DNA from: Deinococcus aquaedulcis | GTDB taxonomy: Bacteria > Deinococcota > Deinococci > Deinococcales > Deinococcaceae | DNA: 64,000 bases | Direction: 5' to 3' | NCBI RefSeq assembly: GCF_019693445.1 | Contig: NZ_JAHRBL010000008.1 | Location: forward strand, 62,001-126,000 | Notes under the pieces: model-generated | What the model saw: the letters and a program-made list of their open reading frames with translations, nothing else | Told to the model about the DNA's origin: nothing | Databases searched by the model: none | Program-made: the position numbers and the translations under genes | Part shown: in pieces, positions 8,960 to 17,531 of the stretch | Numbering within the stretch: the stretch's first letter is position 1 | How the letters are laid out: each line of letters opens with the position of its first letter

Positions 8960-8969
8960 CAAGCGCTTG
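8960..8969. promoter_or_regulatory. Palindrome upstream of hsdM
   Basis: CAAGCGCTTG is a perfect 10-bp palindrome 42 bp before the hsdM GTG. The 113-bp gap it lies in is where an hsd promoter or operator would be expected. No clear -35/-10 pair can be assigned. Confidence 0.3.
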
Positions 8970-9011
8970 TAACGGTTTCACGCTTGTGTACCCGCTACCC
9001 TACATGGCACT

Positions 9012-11048
9012 GTGACGAGTTCCGTGGATACACCGAACGCTGCGCCAGCAGCGTTGAACACCATCAACAATCAGGCCAGTCTCATCTGGAATATTGCAGA
9101 CCTGTTGCGGGGTGACTTCAAGCAGTACGAGTATGCAGATGTCATCCTGCCACTGACGGTCATGCGCCGTCTCGACAGCGTGCTGGCTCCGACGCATGCA
9201 CGCGTGCAGGAGCAGTACCTGGGGTTCAAGGACAAGCTTGACAATCTGGACCCTGTGTTGACGCGCGCGTCCGGGCAGAAGTTCTACAACACCAGCCGCC
9301 TGACGTTCACGGACATTGCCACAAGCACCAAGGATCACGCGGTGAACCTGCGCGCCTATATTCAGGGGTTCAGTCAGAACGTCCGGGAGCTGTTCACGGA
9401 TCACTTCGGGTTCATGACGCAGATTGATCGCCTTGACAGCGCTGACCTGCTCTACCTGGTCCTACAGAAGTTCAGCACGGTGGACCTGTCCCCGGCCCAG
9501 GTCAGCAATCTGGAAATGGGGTACGTGTTCGAAGAGCTGATCCGGAAGTTCAACGAGCAGAGCAACGAAACAGCCGGGGAGCACTTCACGCCCCGCGAAG
9601 TGATCCGCCTGATGGTCAGCCTTCTGTTCACAGGTGACGAGGACGCTCTGAACGTGCCCGGCGTGGTTCGTACTGTGTACGACCCGACGGCCGGGACAGG
9701 TGGCATGCTCAGTATCGCCAAGGAGCACGTGCGGGAGCAGGTGAATGCCAAGGCGAACATCCGCCTGTTCGGCCAGGAGCTGAACCCCAAGTCCTACGCA
9801 GTCTGTAAGAGCGACCTGTTGATCGTCGGGGAGGACGACAGCCGCATATATCTCGGAAACAGCCTGACGCAAGACCAGCTCAACGGCCGTGAAGGTCGCC
9901 CAAAGACCTTTGACTACATGCTCTCTAACCCTCCGTTCGGTGTGGACTGGAAGAAGATCCAGACAGCTATTGAGGAGGAGCACAGCCAGCAGGGATTTGA
10001 GGGGCGCTTCGGTGCAGGCACGCCCCGCGTCAGCGACGGCAGCCTGCTGTTCCTGCAGCACCTCATCAGTAAGATGAAACCGGAAGGCAGCCGGATTGCC
10101 ATCGTCCTGAACGGCAGTCCGCTGTTTACGGGCGATGCTGGCAGCGGCGAGAGCGAGATCCGCCGCTGGATCCTGGAAAATGATTGGCTTGACGCGCTCA
10201 TTGCCCTACCGGACCAGCTGTTCTACAACACCGGAATCAGTACATATATCTGGGTGCTCGATAATGCCAAGCCGGAGTCGCGACGCGGCAAGGTGCAATT
10301 GATCAACGCGGCAGGGTTCTCGCGCAAGATACGCAAGAGCCTGGGCGACAAGCGCAACGAGATCAGTCCCGAGCAGATTAGGGAGATCGTGCGGCTGTAC
10401 CGCGAGGCGGGTGAGGCGCAGAGCGACCTCGTGAAGATCTTCGACACCACCGACTTCGGCTACCGCAAGGTGACGGTCGAGCGTCCTCTGCGCCTGAACT
10501 ATCAGGCGAGTCTGGAACGCATCGAGCGGCTCAACGCGAAGAAGTCCCTTCAGAAGCTCGCTGCGGAAACGCGGCAGGGCCTCGTGACTGCCCTGGTGGA
10601 TCTGGGAGAGGACGTCTACCGCGACCACAAGGTTTTCGAACGCCAGCTGCACGGGGCGCTCCTCAAGGCGAGGGTCAAGCTCAAGACGCCCGAACTAAAA
10701 GCGGTCCTGGAGGCTCTGAGCGAGCGGGACGAGGCCGGGGAGATCGTGACCGATAAGGACGGTCGCCCCCTCCCCGACCCTGATTTGCGGGATACCGAGA
10801 GCGTGCCGCTGAACGAAGACGTGCAGGCGTACTTCGAGCGTGAGGTGCGCCCTTACGTGCCAGATGCCTGGATCAACACAGAGATCTGTGACCATAAGGA
10901 CGGACTTCCCGGCAAGGTCGGGTACGAGATCAGCTTCACGCGGTACTTCTACACCTACACCCCGCCGCGGCCCCTTGAGGCCATTCAGGCAGACATCCGC
11001 ACGCTGGAGGCGGAGATTATGGAGATGCTGCGGGACCTGAACGTATGA
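9012..11048 (+). CDS. hsdM: Type I restriction-modification DNA methyltransferase subunit HsdM
   Basis: HsdM transfers a methyl group from SAM to adenine N6 in the site chosen by HsdS. The 678-residue protein has an HsdM N-terminal domain (LIWNIADLLRGDFKQYEYADVILPL), SAM motif I DPTAGTGGML near residue 226, and catalytic motif IV NPPF near 305. The long C-terminal extension (after residue 490) is typical of larger HsdM forms. The start is GTG 9012; no ATG fits. It overlaps the next gene by ATGA (11045-11048), so it leads a four-gene coupled unit. Confidence 0.94.
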   Translation: MTSSVDTPNAAPAALNTINNQASLIWNIADLLRGDFKQYEYADVILPLTVMRRLDSVLAPTHARVQEQYLGFKDKLDNLDPVLTRASGQKFYNTSRLTFTDIATSTKDHAVNLRAYIQGFSQNVRELFTDHFGFMTQIDRLDSADLLYLVLQKFSTVDLSPAQVSNLEMGYVFEELIRKFNEQSNETAGEHFTPREVIRLMVSLLFTGDEDALNVPGVVRTVYDPTAGTGGMLSIAKEHVREQVNAKANIRLFGQELNPKSYAVCKSDLLIVGEDDSRIYLGNSLTQDQLNGREGRPKTFDYMLSNPPFGVDWKKIQTAIEEEHSQQGFEGRFGAGTPRVSDGSLLFLQHLISKMKPEGSRIAIVLNGSPLFTGDAGSGESEIRRWILENDWLDALIALPDQLFYNTGISTYIWVLDNAKPESRRGKVQLINAAGFSRKIRKSLGDKRNEISPEQIREIVRLYREAGEAQSDLVKIFDTTDFGYRKVTVERPLRLNYQASLERIERLNAKKSLQKLAAETRQGLVTALVDLGEDVYRDHKVFERQLHGALLKARVKLKTPELKAVLEALSERDEAGEIVTDKDGRPLPDPDLRDTESVPLNEDVQAYFEREVRPYVPDAWINTEICDHKDGLPGKVGYEISFTRYFYTYTPPRPLEAIQADIRTLEAEIMEMLRDLNV

Positions 11049-12892
11049 CCCGACCCAGCATCGCTGAACTCTTAGAACGCCTCGGAGAGCTGGATGAAGG
11101 GGAGCGCATTGAGGCAAAGCGAGGCCAGCAGGCTGGGAAGTCCATCCTCGAGACCATCTGCGCGTTCAGCAACGAGCCAGGCCTCGACGGGGGATTCATC
11201 CTCCTCGGGGTCGAGAAGGACAGTAGCGCGCTCCTGGATGTATATGCGCCTGTGGGCGTAGAGGACCCCGACAACCTGATTAACACCCTAGTCACGCAGA
11301 CGCGGGAGGCGTTCAATGTCCCGGTCCGGCCCGAGGTGTGGCAGGAGCGTATTGGGGGCAAGCTCGTCGTCGGCCTGTATGTGCGCGAGGCATCCGCGGA
11401 GCAGAAGCCGGTGTTTTTCAAGAAAACCGGGCTGCCCGGCGGAGCCTTTCGCCGGATCGGAAACAGCGACCAGCGCTGCACCGAGGAAGACTTAAATGAG
11501 CTGTACCAGGGCCGGGCCACGGGGAGTTACGACGACACCATCGTTCCTGATGCCACGCTTGAGGACATTGATCCGGCTGCGCTGGAAGACTACCGCGCCG
11601 AGCGGCGCAAGGTGAATCCGATTGCGGAGGAACTCGAGTACAGCGACACAGATCTACTCAAAGCCCTGAGTGGCATTCGCCAGGACAGCAAGGGCAGCTG
11701 GCGGCCCACGGTTGCGGGCCTTCTGCTGTTCGGAACGGGCATCGCCCTGCGGCGCTTTTTTCCGCTAATGCGTGTGGATTACATCCGTATCATCGGCAAG
11801 CAGTGGATCGAAGACCCTGAACACCGGTTCGATACCGTGGAGCTCCGCGCGCCCCTGATGCGGCTGGTGCGCCGCACCGAAGCGGCCATCCTCGACGACC
11901 TGGTGAAAAGCTTCCGTCTGCCAGAAGGCCAGCTTCAGGCACAGCACACACCAGCCATCCCTCAGCGGGTGATTCGCGAGGGGCTGGTCAACGCGCTAAT
12001 GCACCGTAGCTACCGGCAGCACAGCCCAGTACAGGTCATCCGGTATGCCAACCGCCTAGAGTTCCGCAACCCCGGTTACTCGCTGAAGTACGAGGAGCGA
12101 CTGGGAGAGCCTGGCAGTGAGACGCGTAACCCCAAGATTGCTGCCGCACTGCACGATACGAATTTCGCGGAAACCAAGGGCAGCGGCATTCGCGTGATGC
12201 GCAAACTGATGGAGGCAAGCGGACTCACGCCGCCCCACTTCGAGTCAGACCGCCCTGACAACCGATTCATCGCCACGTACCTGTTCCACCACTTCCTGAG
12301 TGCGGAGGATCAGCAATGGCTCCGGCAATTTCAGGGCGCGCAGCTCACAGATGAGGATGCCCGTGCGCTGATCTATGCCCGTGAGACAGGGGCCGTCACA
12401 AACGCGGCATACCGCGATCTGAACAGGGTGGATACCCTAACTGCCAGCAGGCGCCTGAAGTATTTATGCAGTCAAGGCGTGCTGGAGTCCCGGCACAAGG
12501 GCCGTGCAACCTACTACGAACTAGCAGACGGGTGGGCACAGGTCACCATAAGTTCAACTCAGGCAGATGCTGCATTGCTATCTGCCATGCCCGATACCTT
12601 ACCTGCCATGCCTAGTGGCTTACCTGCTATGCCTGAGTCCCTGACACAGCAGATTGCCGAGCTGGGGGAGCGCAGCGACCGCGACAGCATCCGCGCCGTA
12701 ATCGTGGAGCTGTGCCGACTCGCGCCGCAGACTGCTGAAGCCCTAGGGCAAATGGTGGGTCGCAACCCTCGTTACGTCCTAGCTGAGTACGTGCGCCCTC
12801 TACTCCACGCTGCCGTGTTGGAGTACACCATCCCAGATCAGCCCAAGCACCCCAAGCAGGCGTATAGAGCTGTAAAGAAGGACGAAGAATGA
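11045..12892 (+). CDS. AlbA_2-domain, GHKL-ATPase-like putative DNA-binding protein in the hsd operon
   Basis: The 615-residue protein has an N-terminal AlbA_2 (Schlafen-type) domain, with ERIEAKRG and ICAFSNEPGLDGGFILLGV at about residues 17-60. A HATPase_c_4-like segment follows (IREGLVNALMHRSY and GSGIRVMRKLMEASGL, about 315-400), then a winged-helix region and a C-terminal helical part. Such proteins are widely annotated as putative transcriptional regulators or ATP-dependent helicases, and some sit in type I RM operons; their role there is not settled. It overlaps hsdM and hsdS by ATGA on both sides. Residues about 511-532 contain three 7-residue repeats of the LPAMP type, encoded by 21-bp tandem repeats. 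Confidence 0.85.
   Translation: MTRPSIAELLERLGELDEGERIEAKRGQQAGKSILETICAFSNEPGLDGGFILLGVEKDSSALLDVYAPVGVEDPDNLINTLVTQTREAFNVPVRPEVWQERIGGKLVVGLYVREASAEQKPVFFKKTGLPGGAFRRIGNSDQRCTEEDLNELYQGRATGSYDDTIVPDATLEDIDPAALEDYRAERRKVNPIAEELEYSDTDLLKALSGIRQDSKGSWRPTVAGLLLFGTGIALRRFFPLMRVDYIRIIGKQWIEDPEHRFDTVELRAPLMRLVRRTEAAILDDLVKSFRLPEGQLQAQHTPAIPQRVIREGLVNALMHRSYRQHSPVQVIRYANRLEFRNPGYSLKYEERLGEPGSETRNPKIAAALHDTNFAETKGSGIRVMRKLMEASGLTPPHFESDRPDNRFIATYLFHHFLSAEDQQWLRQFQGAQLTDEDARALIYARETGAVTNAAYRDLNRVDTLTASRRLKYLCSQGVLESRHKGRATYYELADGWAQVTISSTQADAALLSAMPDTLPAMPSGLPAMPESLTQQIAELGERSDRDSIRAVIVELCRLAPQTAEALGQMVGRNPRYVLAEYVRPLLHAAVLEYTIPDQPKHPKQAYRAVKKDEE
12578..12640 (+). repeat. Three tandem 21-bp repeats inside the AlbA_2 gene
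   Basis: Units begin at 12578, 12599 and 12620 and share the core CTGCCATGCC or CTGCTATGCC. They encode SAMPDT-, LPAMPSG- and LPAMPES-type heptads. Because 21 is a multiple of three, copy-number change would lengthen or shorten this linker without frameshift. Confidence 0.75.
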
Positions 12893-14244
12893 CGATTACA
12901 CTCCCCAAAAACGAAAAACATTTGCAGTCCATTCAACCTTACGCCACATATAAGCCATCTAGTATCAGTTGGCTCAAAGAAATACCTACACACTGGGATT
13001 CTAGAAAGGCTCAGTATTTATTCACTAGGATGCAGCGCCCAACGCGGAATGAAGATGAAGTTATTACCGCGTTCCGAGATGGGCAGGTGACATTGCGGCG
13101 GCTGCGCCGTGAAGAGGGTTACACATTTGCGGCCAAAGAGATTGGTTACCAGGGTGTCCGCAAAGACGACTTGGTGATTAGCGCTATGGATGCCTTTGCA
13201 GGCGCTATCGGGGTATCTGATTCAGACGGCAAATGCTCACCTGTGTATTCAGTGTGCAAGCCAGCCTCCGATGCACTCCCGCACTTCTATGGGTACATGC
13301 TCCAAAACATGGCGCGGACAGGCTTCATCACATCTCTTTCGAAAGGTATTCGTGAGCGCTCCACAGACTTTCGTTTCTCAGAGTTCAAGGTCCTAGAGTT
13401 GCCCCTTCCACCGCTTCTCGAGCAGCGTGCCATTGTTGCCTTTCTCGATCGTGAGACAGTACACCTTGACGGACTGATCAAGCGCAAGGAGCGGCTGCTG
13501 GAGCTGCTGGAGGAGCAACGGCAGGCCGTGATTTCACAGGCAGTAACACGAGGCCTGAATCCAGATGTGGCACTGAAGGATTCCGGTGTGTCCTGGCTGG
13601 GACCGGTGCCGGAGGGGTGGCGTCGTACCGCCCTCAAACATGTTCTTGCGGTACCTATCTCTGACGGCCCACATGAGACTCCTGAGGCAGTTGAGGATGG
13701 TGTTCCGTTTGTGTCTGCAGAGGCTGTAAAGAATGGCCGCCTCGACTTCTCCAGGCGCTGGGGAAATATCTCCCGCGAGATGCATCTGTCATATAGTAAA
13801 AAGACCAGAGTCCAACGCAATGATCTGCTGATGGTTAAGTCAGGTAATACTACTGGGAATGTTGCACTGGTCGACACAGATGAAGAATTCAGTATTTGGT
13901 CTCCATTAGCGCTTATTAGAGCAAATCAAAAAGATTTGCTTTCTAGTTATGCTTATTACGCATTACGATCCAGTTTTTTCCAAATAAACGTCTCACTTTC
14001 AGCAAGCTATGGTACACAGCCCAATATCGGTATGGGGGTCTTAGGTACACTTCCTGTACCGCTGCCTCCTACTTCTGAGCAGCAAGCCATCGCCATTTAT
14101 CTCAATGTGGAGAACGCTAAACTCGACGCGCTAGGGCAGAAGCTTGAGCAGAGTATTACGCGCTTGCGGGAGTACCGCGCCGCGCTAATCACAGCGGCAG
14201 TCACCGGCCAGATTGACGTAAGAGAGGCGACAAATCAGGGATGA
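12889..14244 (+). CDS. hsdS: Type I restriction-modification specificity subunit HsdS
   Basis: HsdS reads the bipartite DNA target for both methylation and restriction. The 451-residue protein has two target-recognition domains. Each ends in the conserved helical spacer: PLLEQRAIVAFLDRET with KERLLELLEEQRQAVI, and TSEQQAIAIYLNVENA with REYRAALITAAVTGQID. The recognition domains, mainly 12940-13400 and 13790-14060, are clearly AT-richer than flanking genes, as expected for parts exchanged by transfer. The gene overlaps its neighbours on both sides by ATGA. Confidence 0.94.
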   Translation: MTITLPKNEKHLQSIQPYATYKPSSISWLKEIPTHWDSRKAQYLFTRMQRPTRNEDEVITAFRDGQVTLRRLRREEGYTFAAKEIGYQGVRKDDLVISAMDAFAGAIGVSDSDGKCSPVYSVCKPASDALPHFYGYMLQNMARTGFITSLSKGIRERSTDFRFSEFKVLELPLPPLLEQRAIVAFLDRETVHLDGLIKRKERLLELLEEQRQAVISQAVTRGLNPDVALKDSGVSWLGPVPEGWRRTALKHVLAVPISDGPHETPEAVEDGVPFVSAEAVKNGRLDFSRRWGNISREMHLSYSKKTRVQRNDLLMVKSGNTTGNVALVDTDEEFSIWSPLALIRANQKDLLSSYAYYALRSSFFQINVSLSASYGTQPNIGMGVLGTLPVPLPPTSEQQAIAIYLNVENAKLDALGQKLEQSITRLREYRAALITAAVTGQIDVREATNQG

Positions 14245-14885
14245 GTGTATACAAGGATTTCGTTCGAGATTTTCCCAAACGGTGCCTTGATCTGCTTCAG
14301 CGAAGCGAGAGGATGAACTTCGACCTTGAAGTAACTCAGCTCTTGCTGGTGGCCTCTAGCGGATTCGTCATCCCACGCGAACGGCTCAAGGACCGGAATA
14401 ACACCCTGGAGCCGGGTCACAGACCAAAGCGTCGAGCCGGCGGGGCAATCGTCGCCAATCATCCTGATGTGGCCGCTTTCCTGGGTCTCGCCGATACTAT
14501 TCATCAGGAATTCAAACTTCCACTTAAGGCAGGAAGCTTTTGGGCGTTGGTACAGCCATCTGTGCAATATCAGAAGCTCCTGAGGCCCGCTGGCGTCGAG
14601 TTATCTGCTCTCGGCGCGATACCCGACAACATGATCACGGAGCGTTTCTTTGACATCCTGAGGAATGGTCTTGCTCACGGCAACATCTTTGTGAAAGGGG
14701 ATCCCAACCGAGAGATTGCTTCTTTGACCTTTGGTCAAAGCGTTATCAGAGACAGCGACGATTACGAATTTGTGACGTTATCAGTCCAGGATTTTCGCAA
14801 GCTGCTGCTCGCATGGTTCGCTCTTCTGCTTGACGAAGGGCTTGCTTCAGGCGTCAAGCCAACGAAACAGGAAGCGACTGATTGA
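14241..14885 (+). CDS. Putative HEPN-motif protein in the hsd operon (candidate RNase effector)
   Basis: The 214-residue protein is mostly helical and contains R141-N-G-L-A-H146, the R(N)X3H signature (RX4H) of HEPN-fold ribonucleases, followed by GNIF. HEPN proteins act as RNA-cutting toxins or effectors in many defence systems, including PrrC and RloC linked to type I RM. Here the gene overlaps hsdS by ATGA (14241-14244), so it is made with the methylase complex. The start MSVYKDFVRDF fits the overlap. No NTPase domain is present, unlike PrrC. The fold assignment rests on one motif. Confidence 0.6.
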   Translation: MSVYKDFVRDFPKRCLDLLQRSERMNFDLEVTQLLLVASSGFVIPRERLKDRNNTLEPGHRPKRRAGGAIVANHPDVAAFLGLADTIHQEFKLPLKAGSFWALVQPSVQYQKLLRPAGVELSALGAIPDNMITERFFDILRNGLAHGNIFVKGDPNREIASLTFGQSVIRDSDDYEFVTLSVQDFRKLLLAWFALLLDEGLASGVKPTKQEATD

Positions 14886-14893
14886 AGTACCAC

Positions 14894-15682
14894 TCAGTTC
14901 TGTGGGAACACCCAAGTCTTTCCGTTCCAGCGACCCACGCTGTCGAGGCCACACACGAGGTCGTTGTATCCGCGGGTCTTGCTGGCCAAGATGCCGTACC
15001 GGTCGCATCCCAAGCTTTCCTCTAGCAGGACGCGGCCCTGGCGGTCCTTGATACCGCACAGGAGGGTATTCCAGCGGTCCCAGACGCGACAGGTCATCAG
15101 TTCTTTCTGCGAGTCACCGCCGACGTTGAAACTCACTGAGGATTTCGCCACATTGAACGACTCAATACGCATCTCAATCAGTGCTGTCAGCTCAGGAATA
15201 GGCTGTTCATCTAGGACCACAGCCTTCCCACCAGCGAACCCGAAGCGGGTGACTACTCCCTCCTCCTCGTCGCGCACCTTGACGGCCACTTTGCCTTTGA
15301 AGAGTTCAATGGGGGGAGTGCGCCAGGAGGTGAAGGAGTTGGAGATGCGCTGAACATTGCCAGGCTTGTAGGACACAAAAGCGTAGGAGGGTGCGCAGCA
15401 ATTGCCTCCGAGACTGTAGGAAATCAGCGCGTCGTTGATACCGTCGCCATCGAAATCCCGTACCACGAGGTCAAGAATCGCCATGCCCTCAACAAACCCG
15501 TCCGCGCGATCTTCATGGAAGTACGCGCGCGGCAGTTGTTTTATCGTGTCGATAAGCGTCAATGTCTGTCCTCCGGCAGTTGCTGTCAGCCGCCTCATAT
15601 CTGACGAGATCTTGTACGTGACGGGGGCAGGGGCCGCCAGCGCAGAGCAGGTCATCAGTGAGACGAGGAGGAGTGCACGCAT
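14894..15682 (-). CDS. Secreted protein with FG-GAP/VCBS-like calcium loop, unknown function
   Basis: The 262-residue protein has a signal peptide (MRALLLVSLMTCSALAAPAP) and the loop VVRDFDGDGINDALISY, which matches EF-hand-like repeats of FG-GAP/VCBS proteins. Paired cysteines (GNCC, TCRVW, LLCG, GCDRY, VCGL) suggest disulfides outside the cytoplasm. It is convergent with the HEPN gene (8 bp between ends) and divergent from the DUF262 gene. It is the only secreted product recognised in the island, and it splits the restriction genes into two blocks. Confidence 0.75.
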   Translation of the reverse strand: MRALLLVSLMTCSALAAPAPVTYKISSDMRRLTATAGGQTLTLIDTIKQLPRAYFHEDRADGFVEGMAILDLVVRDFDGDGINDALISYSLGGNCCAPSYAFVSYKPGNVQRISNSFTSWRTPPIELFKGKVAVKVRDEEEGVVTRFGFAGGKAVVLDEQPIPELTALIEMRIESFNVAKSSVSFNVGGDSQKELMTCRVWDRWNTLLCGIKDRQGRVLLEESLGCDRYGILASKTRGYNDLVCGLDSVGRWNGKTWVFPQN

Positions 15683-15785
15683 ACCTCATGGTAAGGGGGG
15701 CGGGTCCGCCGACCTGCTGTCTACGTGTACCAGCAGGCTTTTTGTGCAACAAACGATTCTGGGAACCTGAAAGAATGCCCGGCAC

Positions 15786-17471
15786 ATGAGCGCACGCATT
15801 CACGGGGGCGAGCACCCGATCCAGAAGATTTTCAGTGACGAATTCGCGTTCACCATTCCGCTGTACCAGCGGCCGTACTCGTGGACGACCGAGCAGGCCG
15901 AAGAGCTGCTCAGTGACCTGATCGAGGCGTTGCCTGCCACCAACGAGCAGGTTCAGGAGGGGGAGCCGTACTTCCTGGGAAGCATCGTCCTCATCAAGCA
16001 GGACGGAAAGCCGCCGGCCGAGGTGATTGACGGGCAGCAGCGCCTTACCACGCTGACCATCCTCTTTGCCGCCATGCGCGACACCCTCAGCGCCCTCGGG
16101 TATACCGGTGCCAAGGGCCTGAACAAATACCTCTTCCAGGAGGGTGACGCTTTTACGGGAACGCCGGATCAGCCGCGGTTGAGCATCCGGGAGCGTGACA
16201 ACGGGTTCTTCCGCAAGGCCGTGCAGGACGCTAGCCTCGACCTAGCCTCCTTGCAGGCGGTCGTCCTGCCGGACCCACAGCGCAACATTCTGGAGAACCA
16301 CCAGCTGTTCCGCAGGCGCCTGGAGGCGCTGGGGCAGGAGACCTGCCTGCGGCTGAGCCGGTACATCCTGACCAACTGCTTCCTTGTGGCGGTCAGCACG
16401 CCGAACATGGAGTCGGCGTACCGGATCTTCTCGGTCATGAACGACCGGGGGATGGACCTGTCGTACACCGACATCCTGAAGTCGGAAATCATCGGCGCAA
16501 TTCCCGAAGCGAAGCGGGAGGCGTACACGCAGACATGGGAGTCGACTGAGGAGACGCTGGGGCGCGCGTCGTTCGAGAACCTGTTCTCGCACCTGCGGAC
16601 CGTGTTCCGGAAGGTTAAGGCGCAGGACACCCTGCTCAAGGAGATCCGACAGTTCGTCCGGCCGCAGGACAACCCGGCCGGCTTCATGGACGACACCCTG
16701 CAGCCATACGCGGACGTCTACCGGATTATCCGGAACCAAGAGTACGAGGCGACGCACGGCGCTGAGGCTGTGAACGAACTGACCGGCTGGCTGAGCCGCA
16801 TCGACAACGAGGACTGGGTACCGCCTGCGCTGGCATACTTCGTGCGGCACCGCAACAACCCCCCGGCTCTCGCAGAGTTTTTTCAGGCTCTCGAACGGCT
16901 TGCGGCGGTGATGATGGTGATTCGCGCCGACGTGAACAAACGCATCGGCCGGTATGCCGAGGTGCTTGGCGAGATCGAATCAGGCCGCCCGGTCACGCGG
17001 CCAGGCGGGCCGATGGACCTCCGCGCGGATGAGGTGAGCCGCGCGCTGGCGGCACTGAATGCCGACATGTACAACGCCAAGAAGATTAACCGATACGTGC
17101 TGATGCGCCTTGACAGTGCTCTGAGCGGCGCCGGGGCCACGTACGACCATAAGATCATCACGATCGAGCACGTCCTCCCGCAGAACCCCAAGCCTGGGAG
17201 CCTGTGGCTGCAATGGTTCCCGGATCCTGAGGAGCGGGAGGCCTGGACCCACCGGCTCGGAAACCTCGTGCTGCTGGCCAAGACGAAAAACAGTCAGGCA
17301 GGGAATTACGACTTCGACAAGAAGAAGACCACATACTTCCAGGGCAAGGGCGGCGTCACGCCGTTCGCCCTGACGTCACAGGTCACGAACGCCACCACGT
17401 GGACGTTGCAGGTGCTGCAGCAGCGCCAACAGGAGAGTGTGGCCGTGCTGGCCAGGCTCTGGAAGCTCTAG
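15786..17471 (+). CDS. DUF262-DUF1524 (GmrSD-like) nuclease-family protein
   Basis: The 561-residue protein begins with the DUF262 motif FTIPLYQRPYSWT and has DGQQRLTTLTIL near residue 82, the nucleotide-binding/NTPase part of GmrS. The C-terminal DUF1524 has the HNH-type IEHVLPQN near residue 460, RLGNLVLL and AGNYDF. GmrSD cuts DNA with modified cytosines; SspE and other defence proteins share this layout. In type I loci such genes also occur as accessories. It starts at ATG 15786, 103 bp from the divergent secreted-protein gene and 60 bp ahead of hsdR. Confidence 0.88.
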   Translation: MSARIHGGEHPIQKIFSDEFAFTIPLYQRPYSWTTEQAEELLSDLIEALPATNEQVQEGEPYFLGSIVLIKQDGKPPAEVIDGQQRLTTLTILFAAMRDTLSALGYTGAKGLNKYLFQEGDAFTGTPDQPRLSIRERDNGFFRKAVQDASLDLASLQAVVLPDPQRNILENHQLFRRRLEALGQETCLRLSRYILTNCFLVAVSTPNMESAYRIFSVMNDRGMDLSYTDILKSEIIGAIPEAKREAYTQTWESTEETLGRASFENLFSHLRTVFRKVKAQDTLLKEIRQFVRPQDNPAGFMDDTLQPYADVYRIIRNQEYEATHGAEAVNELTGWLSRIDNEDWVPPALAYFVRHRNNPPALAEFFQALERLAAVMMVIRADVNKRIGRYAEVLGEIESGRPVTRPGGPMDLRADEVSRALAALNADMYNAKKINRYVLMRLDSALSGAGATYDHKIITIEHVLPQNPKPGSLWLQWFPDPEEREAWTHRLGNLVLLAKTKNSQAGNYDFDKKKTTYFQGKGGVTPFALTSQVTNATTWTLQVLQQRQQESVAVLARLWKL

Positions 17472-17531
17472 GCGCCAAGCACTTGAACGCCGGTCAACCC
17501 TTACCCTCATCCCGCATTCCGAAGGAGCCGC

